NCBI GenBank assembly: GCA_026874595.1
Contig: CM049313.1
Span: 16,549,508 to 16,613,507 of the forward strand
Reading direction: 5' to 3'
Source of the DNA: Sipunculus nudus
Lineage: Eukaryota > Annelida > Sipuncula > Golfingiida > Sipunculidae
DNA length: 64,000 nucleotides
In this document: positions 13,645 through 26,107 of the stretch, piece after piece
Numbering within the stretch: position 1 is the stretch's first letter
Layout: each line of letters begins with the position of its first letter
The notes under the pieces: generated by a model
Database searches by the model: none
Seen by the model: only the letters and a program-made list of their open reading frames with translations
What the model was told of the DNA's origin: nothing
Translations under genes and position numbers: made by a program

Positions 13645-14234
13645 TTAAGGCCAGTTTCAGTTGTGCGGTTTTTCCTTACAACTGTTGCAAGATTGTACTG
13701 TGTTACTGACTGTTCAACATGATTTTCAGTTGCATGCGACTCGCTTGCGATATCATATACACATTGCAGCTGCTCTAATTTATCTGTTTTTTTATGCAAT
13801 TTCGGAATGTGAACCAATAGGAAAATGAATATAGTTCCCGAAGCCATAAAATACCACATGGATGTCAGTGGGGGCCATGTCAGTTTAAGATTTGCAAGGC
13901 AAAAAATAACTTTAACGTTGATTGACCTGGTCAAAGATGAACCAGTGATGTGGGATGTACTGTTCACTCTAAAGACTACCATAAGAGAGAGTTTAGGCCT
14001 TCTCACAATCCAGTTCCTCCTCCAACAGCTTCACTTCCTTTTATGCTAAGAAATATATTTTTTAACAATACCTGCCACAAACGTCAACAGCGTAGCCATT
14101 TTTTCCGTGACTAGGGCATCTGTTCACCATGATTGCCTACCCCAAAGTAATGAATTTGCATGGAACACAAAACTGCATGCAGTCTTCGCATGCTACAATT
14201 GTACGGAAAAATTGCATTGTGTAAACTGGCCTTC
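13645..14234. mobile_element. Non-autonomous element with ~60-bp imperfect terminal inverted repeats
   Basis: The left end reads AAGGCCAGTTTCAG...TTTTTCCTTACAA..TGT..GCA from 13647. The reverse complement of the right end (to 14233) reads AAGGCCAGTTTACAC...TTTTTCCGTACAA..TGT.GCA. AGATTC occurs on both sides just outside the ends, a possible 6-8 bp target duplication that would fit a hAT-like element. No transposase is encoded. The 177-codon minus-strand frame at 13473-14006 covers most of it and runs past its left border, so I regard that frame as chance. Confidence 0.72.
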
Positions 14235-14839
14235 AGATTCACAGTCTCATTCTACTCTGGATTCACCTTCAAATACCATTAACATATTACACTGATGTAG
14301 CTGCCATTTTAAAACAGAGGTTCAAAGTACTGTGTACCATTATATGTGAAAAAATTTTGTCAATATAGTGATTACCCTGACTTTCAAGAAAATACCAAAG
14401 CCTATGTTGTCCAGAGTAGATTTGAATTTTTAATTTTGAAGATGAGGATGAGTTTAGTTAGTTACTTATTTAGGTTTTGTTTCTAGCATCAGTTTGCTGG
14501 GGTTGAATCATATGAGTGCATTCATAGTGAGTAATCCATTTAATCTGTTTCCATAGATACACAGGATTTTATGATGGTTAGTCCCATCTTTGACTCCTTT
14601 GAAGAAGAGCTTTGAAAGCTGCACTGGTTGACTTGATATTGTCATAGTGCTGGTGTCTGTGAAATACCTTTCCTCATCCAGCTTCAGCACGCTGTATGAT
14701 TTACTCTGTTTGTACCAAATGAGCCATTTGTAGGTCTCATCCATTAAATTCTTTTCATGCACTTATATAGGACTCAAGGTGACTGTACTGTACATGTACC
14801 CACTTGTGACTGATAAAATTCATACTTAAGATTAGCAAG

Positions 14840-15200
14840 TACAGAGTTGCATTTTAAGCAGAGGTGAGATTCAATTTTTCTGTAGAATAGCAAGGACATG
14901 TCAGTAAGGGCAAGGAAACAATTGTCTGTAGGGGCCATGTGTTTAAACTTACTTATTTCCTGTTAAGCAGAGGTGAGGTTTTCTTTGTAACAGGAATTTT
15001 CATTAATTAGGATTATCTGTGGGCAGTGATTTTCTTTAGATCTTGTTGCGAGTTTTGGAAGGGTAGCTTTTCCTGCTGAGCAAGGATTTCCTTTAGAGCA
15101 GGATCTAAGAATTTTCTGCAGGATAACTTCATTCTGAAGAGCAGGGGTTTCCTGCAGAGTAAATATATTCTGGAGAGCATGAATTTTCTGTAAAGTACAG
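14840..15200. repeat. Degenerate ~25-30 bp minisatellite
   Basis: The theme 'GAGCAnGGnTTTCCTGnAGA / gaattttctg' recurs about ten times, for example GAGCAAGGATTTCC, GAGCAGGATC, GAGCAGGGGTTTCCTGCAGA and GAGCATGAATTTTCTG. Unit length and sequence vary, so it is an old, decayed tandem array. Confidence 0.55.
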
Positions 15201-15240
15201 ATTATTAGTAGAGTTTGGATTGTCCAAAGAGAAGAGTATC

Positions 15241-16365
15241 TTTTTCAGGTGGGCATTTGATTTTCTTTGTTATATACTATGCACAGCAGGGGCAGTAATA
15301 AAATAAATCTTTTCAGAAACTCAGCTTAAGTTATACATTAACAGTTGGGGCATATACAAGTTTAACATTAAATAGAAGTGGATCCTGAATGCATCATTAA
15401 TCATCAGAACTGATTGATATTAGTGCATATAATATAGACTGATCATAAACAGGCCGTACTTACAAAAGTATAAAAAAATAATATACAGTAGAATTTATAT
15501 GGAGAAAAATGTGAGTCAGAAAATGTTTAAACTTATTGTTAAACCTCTGCAAAGGTTATTACAGCTAATGGCTGTAACAGTAAGAGTGCTATGTGATCCT
15601 ACAAATGGCATCAGCTCATGATAATGGCTTAGCTTCAATGTGACCCCGGGGAGCTCTTTCACCACACTATTATCAGTAATTCCCTTTAGGTTTTGTTTCC
15701 ATCTTCTTTGGATTCATGAAATTTGATGAGAAGTTGAGATTTTCTGGTTATATTTTCAGATTTCTGGGTTTACAAGTTTAACTTTGATTTGATTTTAATT
15801 TTCTTTCAGATATATATATAAAGTGTAGTGATACAGGTTTACCACTTATGAGCACAAGTTAATTACCTCATGATGCCTTTAATTGAGGCCTGTCTTACTT
15901 ATAAAGTCTTTGTGTAGTTAATTAAGTGAAATGAGAAAATAATAAACATTTATGTATGAATTTCAGTCATTTGAAATGAAAATGGCAGATCAAATCTTTA
16001 CTTTACTGTTCACTAACTACAAATTCCATTCATTAAATACCTGACAAATAAAATTCTGAATCCGCAGCTGTACCAGTAAGAGTTCTTGACTTCCCTGCCC
16101 AGCACAGTCAGACCAGGGCTGACCTGGCAGCCTGAGCTGGGTAAATTGCTGCTGTTCAATAATAGTCTGGGTATATAGCTTTAACAGCACTTGTTGCCAT
16201 GTGACAACATATACGCTGGATGGATATCAATGCAGATAGGATATAATAAGGCATTTAATACTGGTTAAAGAGCCCAATTATCTGCATTTATCTTCTGCTA
16301 GATATGGCTAAGTCAATATCAGATGGCATCAGTATTACAGTTGCAGCAGAAATGGAAGACACATT
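15241..16365. other. No feature recognised
   Basis: AT-rich, with no long reading frame and no match to other repeats in the window. Confidence 0.45.
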
Positions 16366-16367
16366 TT

Positions 16368-18284
16368 TATGCCCCCGCCACAAAGTGGCCGGGGCATATA
16401 GTTTTACCCATGTCCGTCATTCTGTCATTCCGTCATTCCGTCATTCCGTCCTTCCATCATTCCGAAATCAAACAGTTGTACGGACTTTTTTCACAATGCC
16501 TGCAGATATTGCCCTAATTTTTGGTGTGTGGGCAGATATAGACCAGTTACAGATCGAGTTCGCGTTTCATCCCGGTTGACCTACTTTTGACCGTTTTACG
16601 GCTCCTAAACTTAGAAAATTTCATGAAAAATAGAAATATTCATGACAGATACACATGTACGGACTTTTTTTCGCAATGCCTGCAGATATTGGCCTGATTT
16701 TTGGTGTGTGAGCAGATATAGACCAGTTACAGATCAAGTTCGCGTTTCGTCCTGGTTGACCTACTTTTGACTGTTTTACGGCTCCTGAACATAGAAAATT
16801 TCATGAAAAATATGAAATTTCATGACAAATACACATGTACGGACTTTTTTTCGCAGTGCCTGCAGATATTGGCCTGATTTTTGGTGTGTGGACAGATATA
16901 GACCAGTTACAGATCAAGTTCGCGTTTCGTCCCGGTTGACCTACTTTTGACTGTTTTACAGCTCCTAAACTTAGAAAATTTAATGAAAAATAGAAATATT
17001 CATGACAGATACACATGTACGGACTTTTTTTCGCAATGCCTGCAGATATTGGCCTGATTTTTGGTGTGTGGGCAAATATAGACCAGTTACAGATCAAGTT
17101 CGCGTTTCGTCCCTGTTGACCTACTTTTGACCGTTGTACAAACATAGAAAATTTCATGAAAAATAGAAATATTCATGAAAGATACACATGTACAGACTTT
17201 TTTTCGCAATGCCTGCAGATATTGGCCTGATTTTTGGTGTGTCAGCAGATATAGACCTGTTACAGATCAAGTTCGCGTTTCGTCCTGGTTGACCTACTTT
17301 TGACCGTTTTACGGCTCCTGAACATAGAAAATATCATGAAAAATATGAAATATCATGACAAATACACATGTACGGACTTTTTTCGCAGTGCCTGCAGATA
17401 TTGGCCTGATTTTTGGTGTGTTGCCAGATATTGACCAGTTACAGATTGAGTTCGCATTTCGTCCTGGTTGACCTACTTTTGACTGTTTTACGGCTCCTGA
17501 ACATAGAAAATTTCATGTAAAACATAAATTTTCATGACAAATACACTTGTACAGACTTTTCTTCACAATACCTGCAGATATTGGCCTGATTTTTGGTGTG
17601 TGGGCAGATAATGACCAGTTACAGATCAAGTTCACGTTTTGTCCCAGTTGACCTATTTTTGACCGTTTGACGGTGCTCTAACAAAGAAAATTTCATAAAA
17701 AGGTGCATATGTATGGACTTTTTTCTCGCAGTGCCTGCAGATACGGGCCTGATTTTTGGTGTGTAGACAGATAATGACCAGTTACAGATCGAGTTCTTGT
17801 TTTCTCTCAGTTGACCTACTTTTGACCATTTGACTGCTCCTGAACATAGAAAGTTTCATGAAAAATATAAATTTTCATAACAAATGCATATGTACTTACT
17901 TTTTTTCCTCAATGCCTGCAGATACCACCCTGATTTTTTATGTGTGGGCAGATAATGACAGTTACAGATCGAGTTCGTGTTTCATCCCGGTTGACCTACT
18001 TTTGATTGTTTTACGGCTCCTTAACATAGAAAATTTCATGAAAGACAGAAATTTTTATGGAAAATGCACATGTATGGACTTTTTTTCACAATGCCTGCAT
18101 ATACTGGCATGATTTTTGGTGTGTTGCTTGATAATGACCCGTTACAGATCGAGTTTGCATTTTGCCCTTGTTGACCTACTTTTGACCATACGACACCTCC
18201 TGAACTTAAAAAAATTTTCCAAATTTTACAAATGTTTCTAATTTGCCCAAGGCGGGGGCATTCGTGTCGCTCCGACTCATCTAG
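16368..18284 (+). mobile_element. Hairpin-bounded element carrying a 10-copy 180-bp array (Helitron/Helentron-like)
   Basis: The left end is a strong hairpin at 16371-16395: GCCCCCGCCAC, loop AAA, GTGGCCGGGGC, with 10 of 11 pairs. A TCATTCCG-type head follows (16405-16455), then the tandem array. The right end carries GGCGGGGGCA (18251-18260), the inverse of TGCCCCCGCC near the left end, then GTCGCTCCGAC, which can form a 4-bp stem, and finally CTAGT. Subterminal inverted repeats, a central tandem array, a 3' hairpin and a CTRRT-like 3' end are known for non-autonomous rolling-circle elements and for the 'pearl' elements of bivalves. The class assignment is inference. No protein is encoded. 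Confidence 0.7.
16479..18250 (+). repeat. Tandem array, ten ~180-bp monomers
   Basis: Monomers begin at TACGGAC (or variants) at 16479, 16658, 16838, 17018, 17191, 17371, 17550, 17712, 17893 and 18073. Each contains 'tgcctgcagata', 'gatttttggtgtgt', 'gaccagttacagatc', 'gttgacctacttttga' and 'gctcc..aacatagaaaa'. Most are 179-181 bp. The fourth (173) and seventh (162) have deletions. Monomers 1 and 3 share 'cccgg..aaacttag..tagaaatatt', while 2 and 5 share 'cctgg..gaacatag..tatgaaat', so at least two subtypes alternate at the left side. The last monomers are the most diverged. Confidence 0.95.
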
Positions 18285-18289
18285 TATAT

Positions 18290-18667
18290 ACTTATATTAC
18301 ATCACAGTTTATGCATTCTTCAAAATCTGTAAACAGAATTTTACAATGTGAAAATTTTGTACATAAAAAAATTTGAAATCTGAGAAGATCACCAGAAAGT
18401 ATTTATTAGAACACTATCATGGAATCTTTCATGTATGATAATTAATTTCTTTATTTATTTTCTAATATCATCAAAGTTTATGAAAATAAAGAGTGTACAG
18501 ACTTGTAACATAGGAGATTATTAATCCTGCCTGGTTGGCAGGTTGTGAGAGGTATCATACTTATAACCCTCAAGTTGCCTGTCTGCGGATAATTGGAAAA
18601 CATAATTTGTTGAAATTTTATGGTGTTTAGGATAACATCCAAGGAACAATCCATTAAATTTATATAC
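18290..18667. other. Unassigned AT-rich spacer
   Basis: Nothing recognised between the 180-bp array element and the next family-2 copy. Confidence 0.45.
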
Positions 18668-19180
18668 ACTCATATGATAGGAGTATCATGGTGTACCACT
18701 GTCAGTCTATCCGTTAACTTTAGGTGTTACCGCGATAATTTACTGGAGCTTTGATGGATTTTTCTAAAATCTCCATAACTACTTACCAACATATTATCTC
18801 GTCCGAGTTCCATTATGGGCAGCATCCATGCATATTTAGTAAGGTCAAGAGTCACTTGGCTACTTTGTGGTGTCACCTCAATAACTTAAGAAGAATTTGA
18901 AGGATTTGATTAAACTAATCAGAAATGTTAATCAATATAAATATCTCGCCTAAGTTCGATTTCCAGCAAAATCCATGCATATTAAATCAGGTCAGAGGTC
19001 ACTTCATTTGGGAGCCACATAGGTGACTTACCAATAATCCTATGGATTTTCATGAAACTCATTATACATATTTACCAATGGAGTTTTTTCACTGGAATTA
19101 CCTTAATTCTCATCAAAATTCATGCATATTTAATGAGGTCAGAGGTCACCAGATACATGATGGGCGTATTATGCACATTT
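18668..19180 (+). mobile_element. Family-2 repeat, near full-length copy
   Basis: It starts CACTCATATGATAGGAGTAT, then 'catggtgtaccactgtcagtctatccgttaac', a diverged form of the palindrome and GTCTGTC head at 40476. Three units of about 148 bp follow, with AGGTCA-type cores at 18842, 18990 and 19137. It ends 'atgatgggcgtattatgcacattt', matching the 40.9-kb tail. No coding capacity. Confidence 0.82.
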
Positions 19181-19792
19181 TCCGATTGTTGAGGTAATCT
19201 GAATCACCATCATAATGTTTTAATTCAGAGGATACTTGCCCATTGTAACATATGACTATTTCATTATAATAGGGCCATTTGATGGGTGTTACTTGACTTA
19301 TTCTGGAGGTAGCCTGGGATGTGGTTGTTAAAACCTTGACAGCATTGAACACATTACAACATAATTACATCATGTGACTCCTGTGGTTTTGATGTCTCCA
19401 ACAATATATGTGAAAAAAAAATCATCATGAATTAGAGGTCCCATCATCAAAGGCAAAGTTGAAAAGTCATAGGTTGATAGTATGTATAAAAAATAGATGT
19501 GTATTAAAGATTGATATTTAAAATGATATTAAATCTTTACAATTGTCTGCCATTTACAAACTATATTTTTGTCAATAAGATTAAGTGCATATAATATTTG
19601 ATATGTTTAATGAACATAAAAAAGTTTATACTCTGTGTATATGTCTTTTGTAATGGGCGATCGCAAAATTGCAACATTGCAAAATACTGAAAAATGAAAT
19701 TTGTGATATATTAACCCCTTGAATATGATGCCAACCACAGTATATAATACAGATATGATCATTTAATGATGAATATGTGTATTCTGTTAAAA

Positions 19793-20138
19793 CCTTCCAT
19801 TTGTGTTTATGATCAGGGATTATACTGTTAATAACCTTCCCAATTAGTGTTTATGATCAGGGATGATTTTGTTTATTACCTTCCCAATTTGTTTTTATGA
19901 TTAGGGATGATACTGTTTATAACCTTCCCAATTTGTGTTTATGATTAGGAATGATACTGTTTATAACCTTCCCAATTTGTGTTTATGATTAGGGATGATA
20001 CTGTTTATAACCTTCCCAATTTGTGTTTAAAATTAGGGATGATACTGTTTATAACCTTCCCAATTTGTGTTTATGATCAGGAATGATATTGTTTATAACC
20101 TTCGCAATTTGTGTTTATGATCAGGGATGATACTGTTT
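19793..20138. repeat. 44-bp minisatellite, eight copies
   Basis: Eight head-to-tail copies of a unit that runs CCTTCCCAATTTGTGTTTAT, then 'gattagggatgatactgtttataa'. The internal copies differ by one to three bases. The two edge copies are more diverged. The copies abut without unique spacers. Confidence 0.95.
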
Positions 20139-21940
20139 CCATGACACACATACTAGAAAGTGCTGTTCATTTTTAACAAATTTATTTTTTCATAAGGTGT
20201 TTGAATGGGAAAGTTATACAATTTTAATATTATAGATAGGCCAAGCAATGTGCTACTCACAAAAACTGCAGAGCCATATGGGCTAATCCTTGCTGGTCCA
20301 ACCTCTCATATAACCTGCATATATGATCACTTAATTGTCCCCCACTTCTGTTGAATGGATGACATTGATTTAGGTTTGTCTGTCTACCCGTCTATCTGTT
20401 CATCTGTTAGGTTTTCATTTCCATATGATATGTTTCCTAAATATTATCTGATTTCATTCAAATGGTTTGTGGTTACTCTCATGCATACCTTGGTTGGGAT
20501 TGGTTTTGGAGTGGCTGCCTGAAAATTTATAATCACCAGCTCCAAAACAAAACAAAATTTTCCCTTTGTTCCTTATTCACAATAAAATAATGACATCTTC
20601 AGGGTACAATGAAAACTAAAACACAGGCACTTTGACATGTGGAGACATCTTCAGGGGAAAATAAAACTAAAACATTGAGAATGCAAGCAATAAGATCACA
20701 AGAAGGTAAAATAACAAGAGGCGGAAGCGGGGGACATAAATTCCACAAATTTGCTTGTTAAAATTATATTCTCTTTGGGAATAAGGTCTAATACCAGACC
20801 CTTAATATGAATAAAATATATATGACCATTCAAGCATAAAATCTACCTGCAAATTTATGAGAAAAGTGTGGTACTTGGAGGTAAAATATGCTTACAAAGG
20901 TGATAACATAACCTCCTAGACAAGTAATGACGTCACTGATTTCTAACTTGACTTTTAGAGCACAATCTGAACCTCCAGGTATAGACACATCATAAAAATA
21001 TCAGTGTACAGTTACATATTTATTTTTGGAATGATCTGACATCTCTAGTTCTTTTTGAAATTTAAACATAGGAATACACTTATTGAAGCCAGTATAGTGC
21101 GTGGAACATTTTAAGAAAAACAACCTGTCATGTTCCATTTGAAGTCTGAGCTCCATTAAAAGCCATTTCTCTCAAAACGTCTGGTCAACAAGAACTTACG
21201 AGGCTGCTTTCTCTGGCACTGTTTTCATTAATCTTATCTGTGGAGGTGGTTCGTCTGGGCCAGACGATGGCAGGTATCCGCTCCAGACAGCGTCCTGTCC
21301 TTTGGGAGATGAATTTTATCCCAAACCATATCTATATCATACAAATTGGCTATCACATCATATTTTGTGTGTTTTATATAGATATTTGGCAGGAGATATA
21401 AGTACTGTGAATATCTCAGAAATTCGTCTTCATGGTTTTGGTTCACAAGCTTGACTTGTTGTTTCTTGGAATAGGAACTGGGGTCTGTTTTGTGAAGGTT
21501 TAGCATTCATCGTCAACAAAAAACTGTCATGCAAATGTTAAAAATAGAACATATTGATGGTTATATAGGCCAGATGACCTGATGTCTTGTAAGTTAGTGA
21601 CATTGCTGACATATTATATAATTTAATTGTGTTTGACATTAATATTTCTCCCATAAAACTGACAGCTTGGGAACCATTTATGACCAGCTTATATTAAAAT
21701 GACATTTTCCAGGTATACTGGCACCTGGCATTTTATCTTGAGAGTGTCAAAGAAAATATGTTTGTATGGTCTGATAAATATCAAGGTGTCATTATTTGTC
21801 TCACAGTAAATATAAAACTAGAATTGTTCAGTGATCGAGAACAAGTCTGCCTGGTATTGGTAATCATTGTACCTTATTTCACTAGGTTACTGATCGCTGT
21901 AATTTTTTAAGTAATTATGACCATATAATGTGCCATACTT
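20139..21940. other. No gene recognised; isolated GTCTGTC-rich patch
   Basis: At 20375-20412 there is 'gtctgtctacccgtctatctgttcatctgttag', resembling the pyrimidine-rich heads of the repeat families in this window, but no palindrome precedes it. A ~65-bp local duplication ('gacatcttcaggg..aaaactaaaaca') lies at 20590-20670. Otherwise nothing is recognised. The 90-codon minus-strand frame at 21234-21506 has no known motif. Confidence 0.4.
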
Positions 21941-21944
21941 ATGT

Positions 21945-22026
21945 TAATAATAATAATAATAATAATAATGAAATTTATATAGTGCCATACAAAAAAATGC
22001 AAATGCTTATGGCACTTTACAATAAA
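21945..22026. repeat. (TAA)n microsatellite joined to a short inverted repeat
   Basis: About eight TAA triplets (21945-21968) lead into 'gaaatttatatagtgccatac'. AGTGCCATA (21981-21989) and its inverse TATGGCACT (22008-22016) are separated by 18 bases. A triplet microsatellite joined to an 'ATATAG.GCC..' terminus is a common look for a mobile-element end, but I cannot define the other end. Confidence 0.6.
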
Positions 22027-22029
22027 ATC

Positions 22030-24015
22030 AAATAAAACATTGAAAAGCCATATTAAAATTGTGCCAGTAAATCCATGCACGCGTATACAACTATATAATA
22101 TATAACTATTATGTTGATATTAATATTCATTAAATTTCAAGAATACTAAGTTCATCAAAAAGTAAAGCCAAGCAAATCAAGTCGCATTCTTCTCCATGGC
22201 ATTTCTTGTAGTTACACCTGCATTGAAAAGCTAATTACAACTAAAGTCTGTTTCATCCCCTCATGGCCACCTTTTTTTTTGCCTTGAATTTTTTATTAGG
22301 GACATTTCAAGAGAAACAATTATAGTGTTGAGTGGAGGATAAAAGAACCTTATTTTCAACAAGATAAATAAATACCTACATTACACCTTATTTAAGAAAC
22401 CAAATTATTTAAAATATGAGAAGTCAGTCTACATTTTACAACATATCAAACCCAATTCTGGTGGTTAAAGTCATTGGTCACATGCAAAAACTGCCTCAGT
22501 TGACTGCTGCTGATGGGATGATATCATGTAAACACTCTAAAAAATATAACCAGCTATCTTATAACTAAGATGGCTTTTCATGCAGGGGCAAATCATATCT
22601 ACCAGATTATTGTGAAGAGACAAAAGTGTTGTAAAACATAAACTTTGGATTTATTGTAACATTCTTAATCAAAAAACTAGGTTGGCACTCCCATATGTAT
22701 ATTTTCTAGGAAAGTATTGAAAATATATATTTTTAAGAAAATCATCTACAAAAAACAGGTGGACAGCAAGTGGTGAAATGGACTTTAGGAAAAAAATGCA
22801 GAATTACAACCTTGTCAGAAGTCAGAGGGTCACTGGACAGTGAGAATAATAAAGATTGATTTAATATTTTTTTTTGGAAAATCCATTCTACAAGATCATG
22901 TAAAATTTAAGAATTTTGAAACCTTGCTGATAAAGTAATATGTATCTGGCAGAATTCCACTTGAACACATCTTTATGGTACAAACGTTTAACAGTCTTCT
23001 CAGGCCCAAACCTAGTTGACGAACTTTCCCATCAAAATTTCTGTTGTGACTTGGTCTCCATTAGATCTTCTGCTGGTTAGTCACTAAAAATTTCAAAGGT
23101 CTTAACTTTTTAAAATTTTCTGTCATTATGTCTTCAATAGGTCAAAGATCTTAAAGCTCTTACATTTTTTTGTCTGTCAGTGTAAAAAAAATTCTACATC
23201 TGGATTTGACTTTGACAGGAGATTGCAGGAAATGTATAGGGATACTTTATTGGTGAATACTGGTGGTGTTGTCATCAAACAGAGACATTACGAGGAGTGA
23301 TCTTACAACAGGCTGGCAGAGGTGATAGTCCGGACATAATTAAAGAGATTTCAGAGGACTTATTATGCTCCCATCAGCGGATGGTCAGACTTGCAGGAAG
23401 TGGCTTGCCGGCCGACTTTTCATGATTGGTTTCTATTTTGGTACCGCTAATTACCCAGGAAGTCAGGCCTTCATGTCAGCCGCAGGGCTCAGGTGGGGTG
23501 AAGGACACCTCACAGCTCTTCTGCTTGAGGTGTTGTACAAAATTCAACCTCCACTTTTCATTTATTACACATGGATGGACTATGTTAACACAGGGTATAT
23601 TTTAAGGAAAGTTGGAACTGCACCAACTTGTAATCAAGCTTTCCCTGTAAGCATAAAATGTGGCCTAATGGGATCACCTTATAAAATAGCAGTTGAAGGC
23701 CAAGGGACCAGGGGCATTAAAGAAAGAGGTCTTTCAATTTAAAGGTCAAACTATTACCTTTTGATCTGGAATGTTTATATAATATAACTCATTTATATAA
23801 AAATGAAGATTATGAATGATGACTGAAACTGTTACAATTATTACAGAAATATAACAGAATGTTTAAAAACTAATATTCAAGCCAATTAAATAGTGTACAG
23901 AAAGCCTTGATATGAGTGCTTTATATAATTAAATTATTGACCCGAAGTGAAAATTAGAATTGAGAACTGCTCAGTTCTAGAATTACAACTGCGCATTTAA
24001 CATAACCACTGCACA
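22030..24015. other. No gene recognised; one 125-codon open frame
   Basis: AT-rich. The longest frame is 23365-23742 (+, 125 codons). It reads through a somewhat GC-richer patch but shows no signal peptide, domain motif or flanking splice pattern that I recognise. Confidence 0.35.
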
Positions 24016-24029
24016 GATGGGGGTCAGCT

Positions 24030-24370
24030 GCATGTTAAAATGTACCTATGTTAACGTGATACCAAACCAAAAACTGAGTCACTGCGACGTCATTTGTTTT
24101 GGGAATTTAAGGAAAAACCTAAAATTTCCATTTAAAACCTATTATCACACTTCAGGACTGCCTAATATCAAAACCTCTTATCTGTTTATCTTAAAATTTG
24201 CCAGAAGTATTCTGCTATATATTTCCTATATACATGCTAGAAATTAAGTCGGTCAAGTGTAATATCTCTATGTTATGGGCCCGAGCATAATGGACTTTGT
24301 AAAGAATCAGAAAATATATTTACTCACTTAAAATGAACGTGTTTGAAGCTAGAGATTTTTTTCCAAATGT
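24030..24370 (+). mobile_element. Family-1 repeat, internal fragment
   Basis: Ordered blocks match the internal unit at 34030-34340: 'ccaaaaactg.gtc..tgcgac.tc', 'aaaaaccta', 'cacttca.gactgcctaatatcaaaac', 'ctatatatttccta..tacatgc.agaaatta' and 'cataatg.actttgtaaagaatcag'. It ends 'gaagctagagatttttttcc'. Both family-1 termini are missing. Confidence 0.75.
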
Positions 24371-24379
24371 TTGTGATCA

Positions 24380-26100
24380 ATAATGCACAAATGCAACAAG
24401 TTTAATCGTTTATGAAAGAAAATGACCAACCATAAATATAATCAATTAATTGGTACGCCACTGGTAATTACCTCATCCTGTCAGAAGGATAAAGCATCTG
24501 CAACAATTAAGATTTAATATGTTTGACTTTACAAGGTGCAGTATCCTAAGTATCAGCTTCTGTTTTAATGTCACAAGAATAAACACTCATGACTGCATTA
24601 AAAAACTTAGGCACAAGCACCAGTTGACTCTGCTGTTCATCCAGTCTGATCATGACTGGTAACTTTATCTCAACATTAAAAGTTAGTTTTGTCAGTCTAA
24701 CAGCAGGATAAATTTGAAGCCCTCCAGTCAAGAAACATTCAGCATTCAGTACTGAAGCACATCTCCTGGCAAAAGGTCCTCCAAGCAACCAGCACTTGTG
24801 GACGTCATCTGTTATTACCAAGGCGTCAAGTAGCCCCTCATGCACGGGCCTAGTCTTGTTACATTTCCCTTATTCGCAATCTAGAACTCACACTGGATGG
24901 GATTTCCATTTACTTGTCACAGAATTAATTGCCTGATGCCACTTGAAATTAAGGAAAACTTAAAAATGTGCTGCTTTTTCTCACTCAGTTAAACAAAATT
25001 TGGTAAAATAATCAATATATGAAGGAATTTGATGTTGTTTCTTAAAGGAATTTTTTCATAGTAAATGTGCTCTGTGCAACTGTTGTTAGTTCTTGGTTGT
25101 ATCTTGGCTACTGCAGTTTGGTTGCAGTGGTGATCTGCTAATGGAAATAAGGATTGAAGGGTCAAAATGTTGCCTTCCCATGGGAAAGTTATTACAAGCA
25201 CAGGAAAGCTATGTGAAGTCTTACTTACCTGGCAGGAAAAGCTTTGGAAATGTCTGGAAAATTAAAAAAAAAGTCTGGGAAATTGATACAAAAGGTCACT
25301 TTACCACAGAACTTTCACTACATTGGCCAGCCCAAAACATAAAATTATATCTATATAAATTTTCTCAAAGTTCCCCCCCCCCCCCCATTTTGGCAGTATT
25401 TAGAAAGAAGGGCAATGTTCTTCTGTTCAATGGGGCCAGCCATGTGTGTTGTTTCAGAATCGGATCCTGAGGGCAACTTTAAATAGCAATGTTCAACATA
25501 ATATATTTTCATATAAAAATGAATAATTTACCATATCAACTTCTCCAAAATATTCTCTGGCGTATCTCTTAGCTTCAATAAGATTTTTATACATAACACC
25601 ATACTTACAATGCATCTATATATTAATAGTGAAACAAGATTTATTTTCTGTATCTCCTCTGAAACCACCATACGGATTGCCGTGATTTTCAACATACATA
25701 TGTTTCGGTCCACAGATATTCCACCATTCGTACCAAGTCATCCAGTCTCAGACACAAGGTCAACTCAAGGCAGAACACTTACACCAAATGTCATCTTCAA
25801 GGAAATCTTATGATGGTAACATTGTACAACCAAGACATTCAAATATGAAAGACTATTTGACATCAAAACTAACTGGTCACCCCAAACCATGCGCAGCATG
25901 GGTAATTGCCAGTTGTGGTTTAATATTTTTGGTCTGGTGAAGGCTGCTCATTATAATTAAGCTATATATATGAACATGACCTGGGAGAAATCCAGAACAG
26001 CTATGCAAGCAAGCTGATTCTGCCGGGAGCCGGAGAAAAGACTTGCATGTTAAGACATAGGTTATTTGCATGTAGCTGAGACATGAACCCTGGCTGGGAA
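24380..26100. other. No gene recognised; C14 run
   Basis: Contains a 99-codon minus-strand frame (24546-24845) with no family match, a run of 14 C at 25373-25386, and overlapping short frames on both strands. No splice-flanked coding block was seen. Confidence 0.4.
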
Positions 26101-26107
26101 ATTAACC

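Noticed and set aside
13473-14006. 177-codon minus-strand open frame as a gene
   Set aside because: It lies mostly within a terminal-inverted-repeat element, runs across its border and has no recognisable domain. Long frames also exist on the opposite strand.
16304-17157. Frames of 91 and 118 codons in the 180-bp array
   Set aside because: They are translated tandem repeat, with internal peptide repetition of the monomer.
19793-20138. Regular 44-bp repeats as a CRISPR array
   Set aside because: The copies abut with no unique spacers, and the sequence is clearly eukaryotic with spliced exons nearby. It is a minisatellite.
25373-25386. C14 run as a functional site
   Set aside because: It is a plain homopolymer with no further structure around it.
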